From: Candidatus Roizmanbacteria bacterium RIFCSPLOWO2_01_FULL_35_13
Lineage (GTDB): Bacteria; Patescibacteriota; Microgenomatia; UBA1406; GWC2-37-13
Assembly (NCBI GenBank): GCA_001789635.1
Contig: MGAF01000006.1
Span: 1-43,925, forward strand
DNA length: 43,925 nt
Direction of reading: 5' to 3'
Shown here: one piece after another, positions 22,253 through 30,469 of the stretch
Layout of the letters: each line of letters opens with the position of its first letter
Numbering within the stretch: position 1 is the stretch's first letter
Translations under genes and position numbers: made by a program
Notes under the pieces: model-generated
The model's database searches: none
What the model was told of the DNA's origin: nothing
What the model saw: only the letters and a program-made list of their open reading frames with translations

Positions 22253-22921
22253 ATGAAAATATCAGTTGTTATTCCCGCATATAACGAGGAAAAGTATATC
22301 CGTAACAACCTCAAAAGCCTACAGCAACAAGAAGTAAATCCGGATGAGATTATACTTGTTGATAATTTATCTAAAGATAAAACCATATCTATAGCTAAAG
22401 AATTTAATGTGAAAATAATAGAAAAAGGAACTGCAGGAATAGGCAATGCCAGGAATATTGGTTTTAATGCAGCTCAATACGAAATAATTGCGCGTTGCGA
22501 CGCCGATACTATCGTTCCCCCCGACTGGTTAAAAAAAATTAAGCAGAACTTCGCTAAAAATATAGACGCGCTGGTCGGCCCGGTAAACTATTATGACGTT
22601 TTTCCCCAGAATACAATTAATTCCAAAATTTTTATTCACTTTATAAAAATATGCTTAGGTCACTATCCGATGCTTGGTCTTAATATGATATTGACTAAAA
22701 AAATGTGGGAAAAAGTAAAGGATAAAGTTTGTCTCGATGACAAAATAGTACATGAAGATATTGATTTAGCAATCCATGTTAATAAACAGGGAGGGATTAT
22801 TGCCTATGATCCAACTCTCATAGTCCAATCATCGGGGAGACGAATAAAGAATAATTTTTTCTCTTTTTTTATCGAGTACCCAACCAGATTAATAAAGACA
22901 TTCAAGGCTCCCCATTTATAA
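22253..22921 (+). CDS. GT2-family glycosyltransferase
   Basis: Inverting glycosyltransferase with the GT-A fold. The 222-aa protein starts with ISVVIPAYNEEKYIRNNLKSL, keeps the nucleotide-binding VDNLSKDKT, and has the DxD-type metal site as RCDADTIVPPDWL (about 82-94). The later ED of the catalytic base region may be VHEDIDLA near 165. The C-terminus is short and has no TM anchor, so it may need a membrane partner. An extended -10 (TGGTAGAAT) lies 13 nt before the ATG. The acceptor is unknown. Confidence 0.88.
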   Translation: MKISVVIPAYNEEKYIRNNLKSLQQQEVNPDEIILVDNLSKDKTISIAKEFNVKIIEKGTAGIGNARNIGFNAAQYEIIARCDADTIVPPDWLKKIKQNFAKNIDALVGPVNYYDVFPQNTINSKIFIHFIKICLGHYPMLGLNMILTKKMWEKVKDKVCLDDKIVHEDIDLAIHVNKQGGIIAYDPTLIVQSSGRRIKNNFFSFFIEYPTRLIKTFKAPHL

Positions 22922-22924
22922 ATT

Positions 22925-24772
22925 CTATTGGCTTTGTTTAGCGAACATTTTCTCAAGTTCTTTCAAGGAAGTGACATCTTCCGGTCTTTTATCTTTACGG
23001 AATCGCTGCAACCTGGGAAAACGCAAGGCAAATCCGGGAACATCAACATCAAAAGCTTTGCCTGATTTTGACGATTTCATTTTTCTGCCTGCGGTATGAA
23101 CGGGTGATCTGGTAATCTCATCCGCCTTAATTTCAACAACAATCGAAGGCGAAATCCATTGGTCACACTTCACCATCTTATCGACATCGTATAGAGCTGG
23201 TTTACTTTTAACTTTTAACTTTTGACTTTTGACTTTTAGTTCTCTCCATTCCTCATCAGTAAGTCCTGTTCCAATCTTAGCTACGGTTAAAAACTTATCC
23301 TGCTTTTCATCGTATACGCCAACTAAAAAAGCTCCTATGCCAAAACCTGTCCTTTTTCCTTTACCATAGTCGTAGCCCATTACCAGACAATCGATTGTAT
23401 CGTCGATTTTGGAAGAATAACTCCGCTTAAATTTAATCCAGTTCCACTCCCTTGCGCCCGGCTTATACACTCCGGTCAATTTTTTGGCAATTATTCCTTC
23501 CAAACCCTTGGATATTGCATCATCAAACAAAAGTTCCAGTTTTTTTGCATCATCCGTAATTTCCTCCGGAGCTGTAAGTAAAACATCTTTAAAAATATCA
23601 CCGGTGGTTTTTATGATTGATAGAAGTTTTTTTCTTCTTTCACTAAAAGGAATGTCTATATATTTTTCTCCGTTTACATATAAAAGTTCAAAAGCAAAAA
23701 GTTTGAGAGGTATTTCTTTGGCTTTTTCCTCTATTCCGTATTTTCTTTTACGCTGGGAAGTTTCCTGAAAAGGTAAAAAATTACCCGAATGCGGATCAAA
23801 ACCGATCGCCTCTCCCTCAAATATTACTTCATCCGCTCTGATCTCCTTTTTTACGCCATCAATCACATCCGGATACATGAACGAAACATCCTCCAGATTT
23901 CTTGAGTATAGTTTCACTTGAGCTTGATAGTTGGAATTTGGATTTTCGAATTTGATATTTGTTTGTTTCTTGTGAGTTGTTTCTTGGAATTTTTTATAAT
24001 GAATTTGCAATCTGAAACCATCATATTTGGACTCAACAGCGCATTTTCCGATCTTTTCTACTATTTCTTTACCCGAAGATAAACGTTCAGCCCTCATCAT
24101 TAAAATAGGGGTAAACAATTTAGGTTTTACATTTTTTAATCCGTCTATACCCACAGTTTTAATAATTCTGCTAATAAATCCAAGATCAGGACGAACGTGA
24201 TAAGCTTTTTCTATTTGAGGTCTGAGACTCTTGTTTCCTTTAAGCATCCAGGAAAATGCATCTAAGACAGTCATATCAGAAAATCCCAAACGCAACACCC
24301 CTATTGGAATCCTAACTAAATATCTACAAGATAATGAATCCAACTGGCTAATAAGTTTTGCCAAAATTTGCACTTTAACATCCTGTGACCCTTCTTTTGC
24401 TACAACAGCCAGTTTATAAAGATTGTCATATACTTCCAATATAGACAGGTCTTTCTTTTCTAATGAGTTAAACTGTTTTTTAAAATATTCTGTTACTCTC
24501 CCGACATCACCAATTTTTTTAAATTCTTTTTCAAAGGTTTTTTTATCTATCTGTAGGGCAGTAGACACCGCCCTGCCAATCATCTTTTCTGCCATACCGA
24601 ATTCTATGGAATCATATAATGGAGCGAGCCTACCCTGAAGAAGATAGACTGTTTTTTCTATTTCATCCTTATCTAGTTTTTTAAAAAGTTCCGCCAAAAG
24701 ATACGTAATACTTAAACGCGATGAAGTAGATTCGATCTGCTCTACAAAATAGGCAAACTTACTGAATTTCAT
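22925..24772 (-). CDS. lig: ATP-dependent DNA ligase, archaeal type
   Basis: Seals nicks in DNA using ATP. Domains in order: N-terminal DNA-binding domain (1-~215), adenylation domain with the nucleophile Lys249 in SKYDGFR, motif III FEGEAIGFDP, motif IV EGIIAKK, motif V WIKFKRSY, and an OB domain ending in PGFALRFPRLQRFRKDKR. At 615 aa it is slightly longer than archaeal LIG1-type ligases (~560-600). The excess is explained by two inserts: a polar stretch KKFQETTHKKQTNIKFENPN between motifs I and III, and KLKVKSQKLKVKSK near 512-523, encoded by a heptamer array. A GAGGAG Shine-Dalgarno stands before the ATG. Bacteria normally rely on NAD-dependent LigA; whether that is present cannot be seen. 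Confidence 0.93.
   Translation of the reverse strand: MKFSKFAYFVEQIESTSSRLSITYLLAELFKKLDKDEIEKTVYLLQGRLAPLYDSIEFGMAEKMIGRAVSTALQIDKKTFEKEFKKIGDVGRVTEYFKKQFNSLEKKDLSILEVYDNLYKLAVVAKEGSQDVKVQILAKLISQLDSLSCRYLVRIPIGVLRLGFSDMTVLDAFSWMLKGNKSLRPQIEKAYHVRPDLGFISRIIKTVGIDGLKNVKPKLFTPILMMRAERLSSGKEIVEKIGKCAVESKYDGFRLQIHYKKFQETTHKKQTNIKFENPNSNYQAQVKLYSRNLEDVSFMYPDVIDGVKKEIRADEVIFEGEAIGFDPHSGNFLPFQETSQRKRKYGIEEKAKEIPLKLFAFELLYVNGEKYIDIPFSERRKKLLSIIKTTGDIFKDVLLTAPEEITDDAKKLELLFDDAISKGLEGIIAKKLTGVYKPGAREWNWIKFKRSYSSKIDDTIDCLVMGYDYGKGKRTGFGIGAFLVGVYDEKQDKFLTVAKIGTGLTDEEWRELKVKSQKLKVKSKPALYDVDKMVKCDQWISPSIVVEIKADEITRSPVHTAGRKMKSSKSGKAFDVDVPGFALRFPRLQRFRKDKRPEDVTSLKELEKMFAKQSQ
23204..23237. repeat. heptamer tandem repeat inside DNA ligase
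   Basis: Five units: ACTTTTA twice, ACTTTTG twice, then ACTTTTA. They code on the minus strand for the repeating KLKVKSQKLKVKS in the OB-domain part. Confidence 0.88.
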
Positions 24773-24784
24773 ATTGCTCTCCTC

Positions 24785-24888
24785 GTCATTCTGAGCGATT
24801 AGCGAAGAATCTAGCGACAGCGTAAATTATTGAGAATTAGAAACGCTCCGCTAGATCCTTCTCCGCCAGCCGGCGGATCAGAATGACA
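24785..24888. repeat. REP-like palindrome, GTCATTCTGAGCG type
   Basis: GTCATTCTGAGCG at the left and GATCAGAATGAC at the right, with inner pairs such as CTAGCGACAGCG / CGCTCCGCTAG and CCGCCAGCCGGCGG. It fills the gap before the ligase gene. Confidence 0.7.
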
Positions 24889-24893
24889 TAAAA

Positions 24894-25079
24894 TCATTTA
24901 ATAAATAAAAATAAATATGCGATTAAGAGTCCGGCCAAAAATAATATTCCCAATGTAAAAGTAAAAAAACCTTCCTCATGGCGAGAGATATTATAGACCC
25001 CCTCTGCAACGAGAGTTAATGAAAAAAGACCGGGCAAGAGAAAAATGAGATAAATTAAGTCTAAAAATTTTTCAATCAT
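24894..25079 (-). CDS. small two-TM membrane protein
   Basis: A 61-aa hydrophobic protein with TM segments at about 5-26 and 38-60, joined by a loop NISRHEEGF. I do not recognise the family. TATAAT (25092-25087 on this strand) lies 7 nt before the ATG, which supports the start and predicts a leaderless mRNA. It lies between two REP-like palindromes. Confidence 0.6.
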   Translation of the reverse strand: MIEKFLDLIYLIFLLPGLFSLTLVAEGVYNISRHEEGFFTFTLGILFLAGLLIAYLFLFIK

Positions 25080-25100
25080 TGATATTATTATATATAATTC

Positions 25101-25201
25101 GTCATTGCGAGCGAAGTTGGGTCAAAATCGGCGAAGCGAAGCAATCTCATTAGTGTAGAGATCGCTTCGTCAGTGACTAATCGTCACTTCCTCGCGATGA
25201 C
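25101..25201. repeat. REP-like palindrome, GTCATTGCGAG type
   Basis: GTCATTGCGAG at the left, CTCGCGATGAC at the right, with inner CGAAGCGAAGCAATCTCA / GAGATCGCTTCG. Same type as 11379-11461. Confidence 0.75.
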
Positions 25202-25226
25202 GAAACGGATAACTTCTGAATTTAGA

Positions 25227-26267
25227 TTAAACCATAACGTATCTCGCTGCTTTAGTACTTCCTACTTTTTTAATAAGTTCTTTTTTTATCAGATCCTGCA
25301 AATCTCTCAATACAGAATCTTCCGAAATATTTGAAAAAAGGGTGGGGAATGTTTGATTCTGTAAATAGCCTATTTCCTGGATATATTCGACAATTTTAAC
25401 CTGGCGTTCAGTCAGATAAATCTGTTTACCACCGAATTTTTCTTTTAATTTGACATCTTTGGAAAGTTTTAGTATTTTTTCTTTTATTTTTGTGAACTCG
25501 ACACTAGCTCCGAAAGTAAAATACTCAAGCCAGGAAGATAAATTACCCGCTGATGCCTTTTTCAGATTTTCATAATATGATACTGCGTCTTTATCATAAT
25601 ACTCCTCGAGCGAAAAAAACCTCCGTATATCATAACCACCAAGAAAAAGTATAAGAGTAGCGAGTATTCTTGCTACCCGGCCATTGCCGTCTATAAAAGG
25701 ATGAATACGTACAAGTTCATGATGGGCAATACCGGCCTTTAATATGGGATGCAAATCTTTATCGTCCCGGTTTAACCAATAGAGATACTCCCGCATTAAA
25801 AATGGTATCTCCAAAGGAGGGGGCGGTCTGAATGTTACTTCTCCGGTCTCTGAATTTCTGACCACAACCTGTTTATCCCTATACTCACCGGTCAGTTCAG
25901 GAGTTACAACTTTATAAGCTATAATCCTATGCAGTTTTTTAATAATCTGTTCAGTTATTTTTTCAATTTTTTTAACGGCTTCCTCGTCTATGTATTCAAT
26001 AACTTTTCTGTAATTAATTATTTCCTGTATATCTCTTGGCCTTCCGACTACGTCTCTGCCCTCCAATATATCCTTAGCATCTGCTTTTTGCAAAGCATTA
26101 CCTTCGATATGGGTTCCGTGATAAGCCGATCTGACAATAGCATCGTCCCTGAACTCTTTTTCCCACAGAGGCAAAAGCGGTGAATGTCTTATGACTTCTT
26201 CCGCCGCCTCAATCTTTGAAATGTTATTAAGAATCTTATTAGTGATAACAAAAGAAGGAGTAAACAT
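25227..26267 (-). CDS. Fic-family protein with C-terminal winged helix
   Basis: Fic proteins usually transfer AMP from ATP to a target protein. The active-site loop HPFIDGNGR (189-197) is complete, with His189 as the general base. An N-terminal helix motif GTHIEGN with Glu55 fits the autoinhibitory (S/T)xxxE(G/N) element, so the enzyme is probably kept inactive until released. The last ~80 residues (YLTERQVKIVEYIQEIGYLQN...) look like a winged-helix DNA-binding domain, as in many bacterial Fic proteins. I prefer the ATG at 26267 (346 aa) to the one at 26285, because TATAAT at 26280-26275 lies 7 nt ahead of it and overlaps the longer start. Confidence 0.9.
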   Translation of the reverse strand: MFTPSFVITNKILNNISKIEAAEEVIRHSPLLPLWEKEFRDDAIVRSAYHGTHIEGNALQKADAKDILEGRDVVGRPRDIQEIINYRKVIEYIDEEAVKKIEKITEQIIKKLHRIIAYKVVTPELTGEYRDKQVVVRNSETGEVTFRPPPPLEIPFLMREYLYWLNRDDKDLHPILKAGIAHHELVRIHPFIDGNGRVARILATLILFLGGYDIRRFFSLEEYYDKDAVSYYENLKKASAGNLSSWLEYFTFGASVEFTKIKEKILKLSKDVKLKEKFGGKQIYLTERQVKIVEYIQEIGYLQNQTFPTLFSNISEDSVLRDLQDLIKKELIKKVGSTKAARYVMV

Positions 26268-26329
26268 GAAAATTATTATACACAAACCTTACATAACTAC
26301 GCACCTTTAAATAATTAAACGGTTGTAAC

Positions 26330-26416
26330 GTCATTCTGGCAAGCAAGGTACGAGCGCGTCCAGAATCGTTGTTAGATTCTGGAGTCGCTCCAAAACTCAT
26401 CGCTCCCCAGAATGAC
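26330..26416. repeat. REP-like palindrome, GTCATTCTGG type
   Basis: GTCATTCTGGCAAGC at the left and CCCCAGAATGAC at the right, with inner TCCAGAATCG and GATTCTGGAG. Close relative of 20907-20959 and 37222-37307. Confidence 0.7.
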
Positions 26417-26432
26417 TGCGTAAATCCTGACC

Positions 26433-27482
26433 CTATCTTGTTCGCTCCATGATATATTTAATTAAAGAGGCAAGTAGAATCTGTAATTTTTTATTGGCAG
26501 TAATCAAAGGAATTGTTTCTTTACCTTTTTTAACATAATCCCAACCAAGCTGCATTACATAATTATACGCTCCAATCTCTTTAAATAATTTTTGTACTTT
26601 ACTAATTTCATTGCCGCTTATATTTTTATTACCCAATACCGATAGTACAAACTTTTTCTGCATATCATTTCCATTTTTTAAAATGTAATAAATAAAAAGA
26701 GTTTTTTTTCCCTCTCTCAAATCCGAACCAACGGGTTTACCGATTTTTTCTTCATTTCCATACAAACCCAGAATATCATCCCGAATCTGAAATGCCCAAC
26801 CAAGATCAAGACCAAATTCCATAAGAATTCCTAATTTTTTTTCATCTTCTATTCCGCCTAAAATTGCACCGATTAGAAGGGGTAAAACACCTGTATATTC
26901 GGCAGTTTTAAATCTAAAAACATTCAGTATGGCTTGTTGATTAAAGTTGTTACCTACATTATTGATCAGATCCAATGCTTGACCATACACTACATTTAGA
27001 GCGTATTTCACAAAAATTTTACCTGCCTTTATCAATTTGTCATTGGAAAAATTGCTGTTCAGGAGCTTATCCCAAGCCAGATAAAAAGCGATGTCACCGG
27101 CGCAGATCGCAAATGATTTGCCATTTCCTTTACCGTAATTTTCAAATTGTTTATGAATGGTTGGCAAACCCCGGCGGATATCATCCTTATCCATGACATC
27201 GTCATGAATTAAGGCTCCTGAATGAAGAATTTCGATGAATGTACTTGCATCATATATTGAGGCCATATCCTTTCCGCCTGCTAGTTGATATCCTAATACG
27301 ACTAAAGCTCCTCGAACATTTTTTCCCCTTACTACCATTTGAGAGAAACTCTCTAAAAACTTTACCGGTATATCTCCTATCTTTTTCGCTTCTTTTATTT
27401 TATTTATTAAGTACGTTCTGAGAAGCGGTTGGATTTTTTGGGAATAATCGTTTAAATATTTTTTAATATTATAACTATCCAT
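26433..27482 (-). CDS. trans-polyprenyl diphosphate synthase (FPP/GGPP type)
   Basis: Condenses IPP with allylic diphosphates to make farnesyl/geranylgeranyl or longer chains. Both Asp-rich motifs are seen: HDDVMD (93-98, first) and IRDDILG (Asp235-Asp236, second). KGKRVRG-like NVRGALVVLG and the GKPVGSDLREGKKT stretch also fit. At 349 aa it is close to the long archaeal/bacterial forms. The two residues before the first Asp-rich motif are small or aliphatic (GALI), so chain length is not obvious. It follows undecaprenyl diphosphate synthase by 3 nt and would supply its allylic primer from the mevalonate-derived IPP made by the genes upstream. Confidence 0.93.
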   Translation of the reverse strand: MDSYNIKKYLNDYSQKIQPLLRTYLINKIKEAKKIGDIPVKFLESFSQMVVRGKNVRGALVVLGYQLAGGKDMASIYDASTFIEILHSGALIHDDVMDKDDIRRGLPTIHKQFENYGKGNGKSFAICAGDIAFYLAWDKLLNSNFSNDKLIKAGKIFVKYALNVVYGQALDLINNVGNNFNQQAILNVFRFKTAEYTGVLPLLIGAILGGIEDEKKLGILMEFGLDLGWAFQIRDDILGLYGNEEKIGKPVGSDLREGKKTLFIYYILKNGNDMQKKFVLSVLGNKNISGNEISKVQKLFKEIGAYNYVMQLGWDYVKKGKETIPLITANKKLQILLASLIKYIMERTR

Positions 27483-27485
27483 AAT

Positions 27486-28175
27486 TTATTTGCCGAATCT
27501 TCTTTTTCTTAAAGAATAATCTTTAATGGCTTTTTCAAACTCCTTATCATCAAAATCAGGGAAAAATAAATCGGAAAAATAAAGTTCGCTGTATTCACTC
27601 TGCCATGGCATAAAACCAGAAAGTCTTTTTTCTCCGCCCGTTCGTATTATTAAATCCGGATCCGGAATTCCCTCGGTATCTAAGAATTGACCAAAATTAT
27701 CTGTATTCAAATTGGATATTGGATATTGGATATTGGATATTCTATTAATCGTTCTTATTATTTCATCTCTGCCTCCGTAATTTAGGGCAAAAATTAAAAA
27801 ACCTTTATCGTTTTTTTCAGTTTCAGACAATCCCTTATTGATAAGTTTTTGGATATCAGAGGGAAACTTACTTATATCACCCAGTATCTTTACCCGAATC
27901 TTATTTTTCATGATTTCATTTCGTTTTAATCTATAAATTATTTTCATCAAAGTAAATAAACCATTGAGCTCCAGCTTACTTCTTTTAGCGAAGTTTTCAG
28001 TCGACATTGCCCAAAAAGTAAAATATGTTATCCCGAGATCATTTGCTTTTTTAATTAATTTTGGGAGTGTTTTTTGGGCGGCGAATCGATGCCCTTCAAA
28101 AGAAGGAAGTCCTCTTTTCTTAGCCCATCTTCTGTTACCATCGGGAATAATGGCAACATGTTTTGGAATATTCAT
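27486..28175 (-). CDS. uppS: undecaprenyl diphosphate synthase (cis-prenyltransferase)
   Basis: Makes the C55 carrier for peptidoglycan and envelope glycans by adding IPP in cis to a trans-prenyl primer. Signatures: IPDGNRRWAKKRG with the catalytic Asp, then FEGHRFA, FWAMSTENFAKR, FALNYGGRDEI, and IRTGGEKRLSGFMPWQSEYSELYF. I prefer the ATG at 28175 (229 aa); the upstream ATG at 28202 lies inside a CGGAT-word repeat. Residues near 146-156 (SNIQYPISN) are encoded by four ATTGGAT heptamers and replace part of the usual helix before PDPDLIIRTGG. Coupled to the polyprenyl synthase downstream (3-nt gap). Confidence 0.93.
   Translation of the reverse strand: MNIPKHVAIIPDGNRRWAKKRGLPSFEGHRFAAQKTLPKLIKKANDLGITYFTFWAMSTENFAKRSKLELNGLFTLMKIIYRLKRNEIMKNKIRVKILGDISKFPSDIQKLINKGLSETEKNDKGFLIFALNYGGRDEIIRTINRISNIQYPISNLNTDNFGQFLDTEGIPDPDLIIRTGGEKRLSGFMPWQSEYSELYFSDLFFPDFDDKEFEKAIKDYSLRKRRFGK
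27711..27738. repeat. heptamer tandem repeat inside uppS
   Basis: Four exact copies of ATTGGAT in plus-strand sense, read on the minus strand as ISNIQYPIS. The peptide is nearly the same as in valS (ISNFQFPIS), although the unit differs. Confidence 0.9.
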
Positions 28176-28179
28176 ATTT

Positions 28180-28291
28180 GTGATACGGATTACGGACCTC
28201 ATTCGGATGACGAGGATATTCGGATTTTACGGATTATTTTTTTATCAGCATATCCGTAGATCCGCATAGAATCCGTAGATCAGTATTACAT
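28180..28291. repeat. CGGAT-word palindromic element, copy B, without nested hairpin
   Basis: Begins GTGATACGGATTACGGACC and ends GTAGATCAGTATTACAT like copy A. It lacks the 36-bp hairpin: ATATCCG joins TAGATCCG directly. It abuts the uppS start codon on one side and the promoter region of the VirB2-like pair on the other. Confidence 0.85.
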
Positions 28292-28337
28292 TATATCTTG
28301 CTTGACTTAAAAAATCATTTTATATAAACTAATTTAT

Positions 28338-28637
28338 ATGGATGTCTATGCACTTGATTTAAGTGATAAAAATATCAATCCACTTGCAAAAATTGCAACT
28401 ATCGGGCAACTGATGAATGTATTTCTTCCTGCACTAATCATTGGAGCGGCAATATTACTTTTAATAATGCTTTTATACGGTTCTTACACCTGGATTACGG
28501 CAGGCGGAAATGCCGAGAATGTTGCCAAAGCTCAAAAAATAATGACATACTCTGTATTCGGATTGGTTTTAGTAATTTTGAGTTTGCTCTTTGTAAGACT
28601 GATTACTACAATTTTTAAAATTTCTGCACCCTTATAA
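28338..28637 (+). CDS. VirB2/TrbC-like small membrane protein 1
   Basis: A 99-aa protein with two TM helices (about 27-50 and 70-92). They are joined by ITAGGNAENVAKAQKIM, the loop that marks VirB2-like pilins and small membrane proteins of type IV secretion-like systems in Patescibacteria. There is no signal peptide of length; the N-terminal ~25 residues are polar. TTGACT (28302) and TATAAA (28323) lie upstream, only 15 nt apart, so the promoter is weak or misread. It is followed by a second copy 2 nt later. Pilus assembly is inference. Confidence 0.7.
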   Translation: MDVYALDLSDKNINPLAKIATIGQLMNVFLPALIIGAAILLLIMLLYGSYTWITAGGNAENVAKAQKIMTYSVFGLVLVILSLLFVRLITTIFKISAPL

Positions 28638-28639
28638 TT

Positions 28640-28978
28640 ATGGAATTAGCACAGGCAAATATCTTTGGCACAATCGCTCCACCCCAAGGTGCACCCACCG
28701 ATCTGGGAACATTTATCGGCGGAGCAATTAGACTTTTTATTATTGTAGCCGGATTATTTTTACTTATCTACATGCTTTGGGGAGCTTTTGACTGGATCAC
28801 ATCCGGAGGCGAAAAGGAAAAAATCAGTAAAGCTCAAAGCAAAATTACCAATGCCGTAATCGGAATGTTTTTAGTTATTGTTTCTTTGACTCTATTCACA
28901 CTTATAGCAGGTAATATCCTGAAAATCGTAACCATAACTCCAAACGGATGGCAGATTAATCTTCCCACTTTAAAATAA
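28640..28978 (+). CDS. VirB2/TrbC-like small membrane protein 2
   Basis: A 112-aa paralogue of the preceding gene with the same plan: a Pro/Gly-rich N-terminus, TM helix (about 29-52), loop ITSGGEKEKISKAQSKI, TM helix (about 70-92), and a short polar tail GWQINLPTLK. Tandem duplicates of this kind are common for VirB2-like subunits. Its end overlaps the convergent decarboxylase gene by 9 bp. The C-terminal part of the Cys-rich protein at 6274-7017 has the same fold pattern. Confidence 0.7.
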   Translation: MELAQANIFGTIAPPQGAPTDLGTFIGGAIRLFIIVAGLFLLIYMLWGAFDWITSGGEKEKISKAQSKITNAVIGMFLVIVSLTLFTLIAGNILKIVTITPNGWQINLPTLK

Positions 28979-29974
28979 ATGCTCACTTATTAATCTCGCT
29001 CCCTTTGCCGGTTTATTTATTACTATCCTATAAATTCCTTTAACACCCTTTAATCTATTAATGAGTAGATCTTTGTTTTTCTCCTCTGCAATAATATGCA
29101 TATTTTGGCCGGTATTTACCGTAAAATAAGATTCTATTCCGTCTTTTCTCCATTGTTTAATTGCGTGCATTAGTTTAACTGTCATCGGCAACCAATAAAT
29201 AAGTGAAGGTATTGAAGTTAGCATGATTGCATGCAATTCAAGTGCCTCAGCTTCAATTAGTTCACCAAATTCTGTAAATTTTTTTTCCCTTACTAATTTT
29301 TTGCATTGATTAATTTTTTCTTTTATTTTTTCCACTCTGACAGGAAAAAAGAGGCTGCTCTTGGCTAATTTTTGTCCTTCCGTAGTCAATACATTCTTTT
29401 TTTCTCTGCTGGTTATTACTACAATGTCAAGAATATTCCAATGCTCCGGTGGAAAAATTGAAACGGAAAACGAAGTTTCACTCGAATTTCCATCCATCCA
29501 CTCAACAAATCCGTCCGGTATTGACCGGCAGGCAGATCCTGATCCCTGACGGGCTAAAATCGATAACACTTTTTCGTTTAAATTTAACCCTGCAGCTTTA
29601 GATGCAGCCAAAGTTAAAGCAGCGAATCCGGATGCAGACGATGACAAACCGGTTCCGCGGGGAAAATTATTTTTTGAAATAATATTTGCTTTATATTTTA
29701 TGTTCGCGATATTCCTGACCCTGTCTAATTGTTTAACTACTCTTTCCAATCCCACGCCTAGTTCCTTTTTACCATCAATCGTTATTCCATCTGACTTAAA
29801 AGAAGAATCAAATTCTACTGTTGTAGTTGTCAATAAATTACTCAAGTTCATTGAGACACTACCATTTACAGGCAATCTTAATTTTTCGTCTTTTTTCCCC
29901 CAGTATTTTATGAACGCAATATTTGAAGGAGCAACTGCAGTAGCTTTTAATCCTGAGCTTGCCGAATGGATCAT
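28970..29974 (-). CDS. mvaD: diphosphomevalonate decarboxylase-like GHMP enzyme
   Basis: Expected to turn mevalonate diphosphate into IPP with ATP. GHMP family features: SNIAFIKYWGKKD with Lys23, LPVNGSVSMNL, the ATP loop GLSSSASG (109-116) and GSGSACRSIPDGFVEW with Arg150. The place where known enzymes have catalytic Asp (family pattern T-x-D-A-G-P-N) reads FTVNTGQN here, with Asn287. The opening ATAVAPSNIAFIKYWGK...LRLPVNGSVSMNL recalls the Chloroflexi/haloarchaeal phosphomevalonate decarboxylase branch, so the substrate may be the monophosphate, in which case an isopentenyl phosphate kinase would be needed elsewhere. Start overlaps the upstream stop by ATGA. 334 aa, usual length. Confidence 0.85.
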   Translation of the reverse strand: MIHSASSGLKATAVAPSNIAFIKYWGKKDEKLRLPVNGSVSMNLSNLLTTTTVEFDSSFKSDGITIDGKKELGVGLERVVKQLDRVRNIANIKYKANIISKNNFPRGTGLSSSASGFAALTLAASKAAGLNLNEKVLSILARQGSGSACRSIPDGFVEWMDGNSSETSFSVSIFPPEHWNILDIVVITSREKKNVLTTEGQKLAKSSLFFPVRVEKIKEKINQCKKLVREKKFTEFGELIEAEALELHAIMLTSIPSLIYWLPMTVKLMHAIKQWRKDGIESYFTVNTGQNMHIIAEEKNKDLLINRLKGVKGIYRIVINKPAKGARLISEHLF

Positions 29975-30468
29975 ATAATATTCAATTCCTTTAAAACTTT
30001 TAATGAAAATGGAGTTAATTTATTGATTAGTTTTTTAATCTGTTTTGGAGAATAAAAATCTGTTTTTTCAATTTCATCATAATCCAAACTAAATGGACCA
30101 TCATGAATCCCGCTGTAAATCACATCCAACTCTGTTTCCCATTCACTATCCAGAATAAGTTTCTTTCTCATTTTGAGTTTAACTTTAATCCCTAATTCTT
30201 CTGTTAATTCTCTCTCGGCAGACTGTCGATACGACTCACCCTTAGTAACATGCCCACCTGTGGAAACCGTATAAAGTCCCGGATATAAATCTTTTTTCTT
30301 GCTTCTTTTTTGTAGAAGAATTTCTCCTTTTGAATTAAAAATTACTATTTCTATCCCTCTATGTATGAGTGATTTGTCATGATGACAATCATATCTTGTT
30401 CTGTGTCCTAATATTCTGTCGTTCTTATCAACTACCACAAACAATTCCTTTTGATCATCCTTTGGCAT
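29971..30468 (-). CDS. Nudix protein related to type I IPP isomerase
   Basis: Position in the pathway suggests IPP-DMAPP isomerisation. The Nudix box G-x5-E-x7-RE-x2-EE-x-G is complete at residues 72-94 (GHVTKGES...RELTEELGI). His36 (LIHRGIE), His73 and the pair Glu111/Glu113 line up by eye with the metal and catalytic residues of E. coli IDI. The essential Cys of IDI (in the pattern SVCGHP) is Thr/Gly here (VSTGGHV), as in Nudix hydrolases of the YfcD type. So it may be a hydrolase, or an isomerase with a changed mechanism. 165 aa; ATGA overlap with the decarboxylase, 1 nt after the kinase gene. Confidence 0.8.
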   Translation of the reverse strand: MPKDDQKELFVVVDKNDRILGHRTRYDCHHDKSLIHRGIEIVIFNSKGEILLQKRSKKKDLYPGLYTVSTGGHVTKGESYRQSAERELTEELGIKVKLKMRKKLILDSEWETELDVIYSGIHDGPFSLDYDEIEKTDFYSPKQIKKLINKLTPFSLKVLKELNII

Positions 30469-30469
30469 A

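Noticed and set aside
28302-28328. Strong promoter for the VirB2-like pair
   Set aside because: TTGACT and TATAAA are present, but the spacer is only 15 nt; noted in the gene entry but not listed as a promoter.
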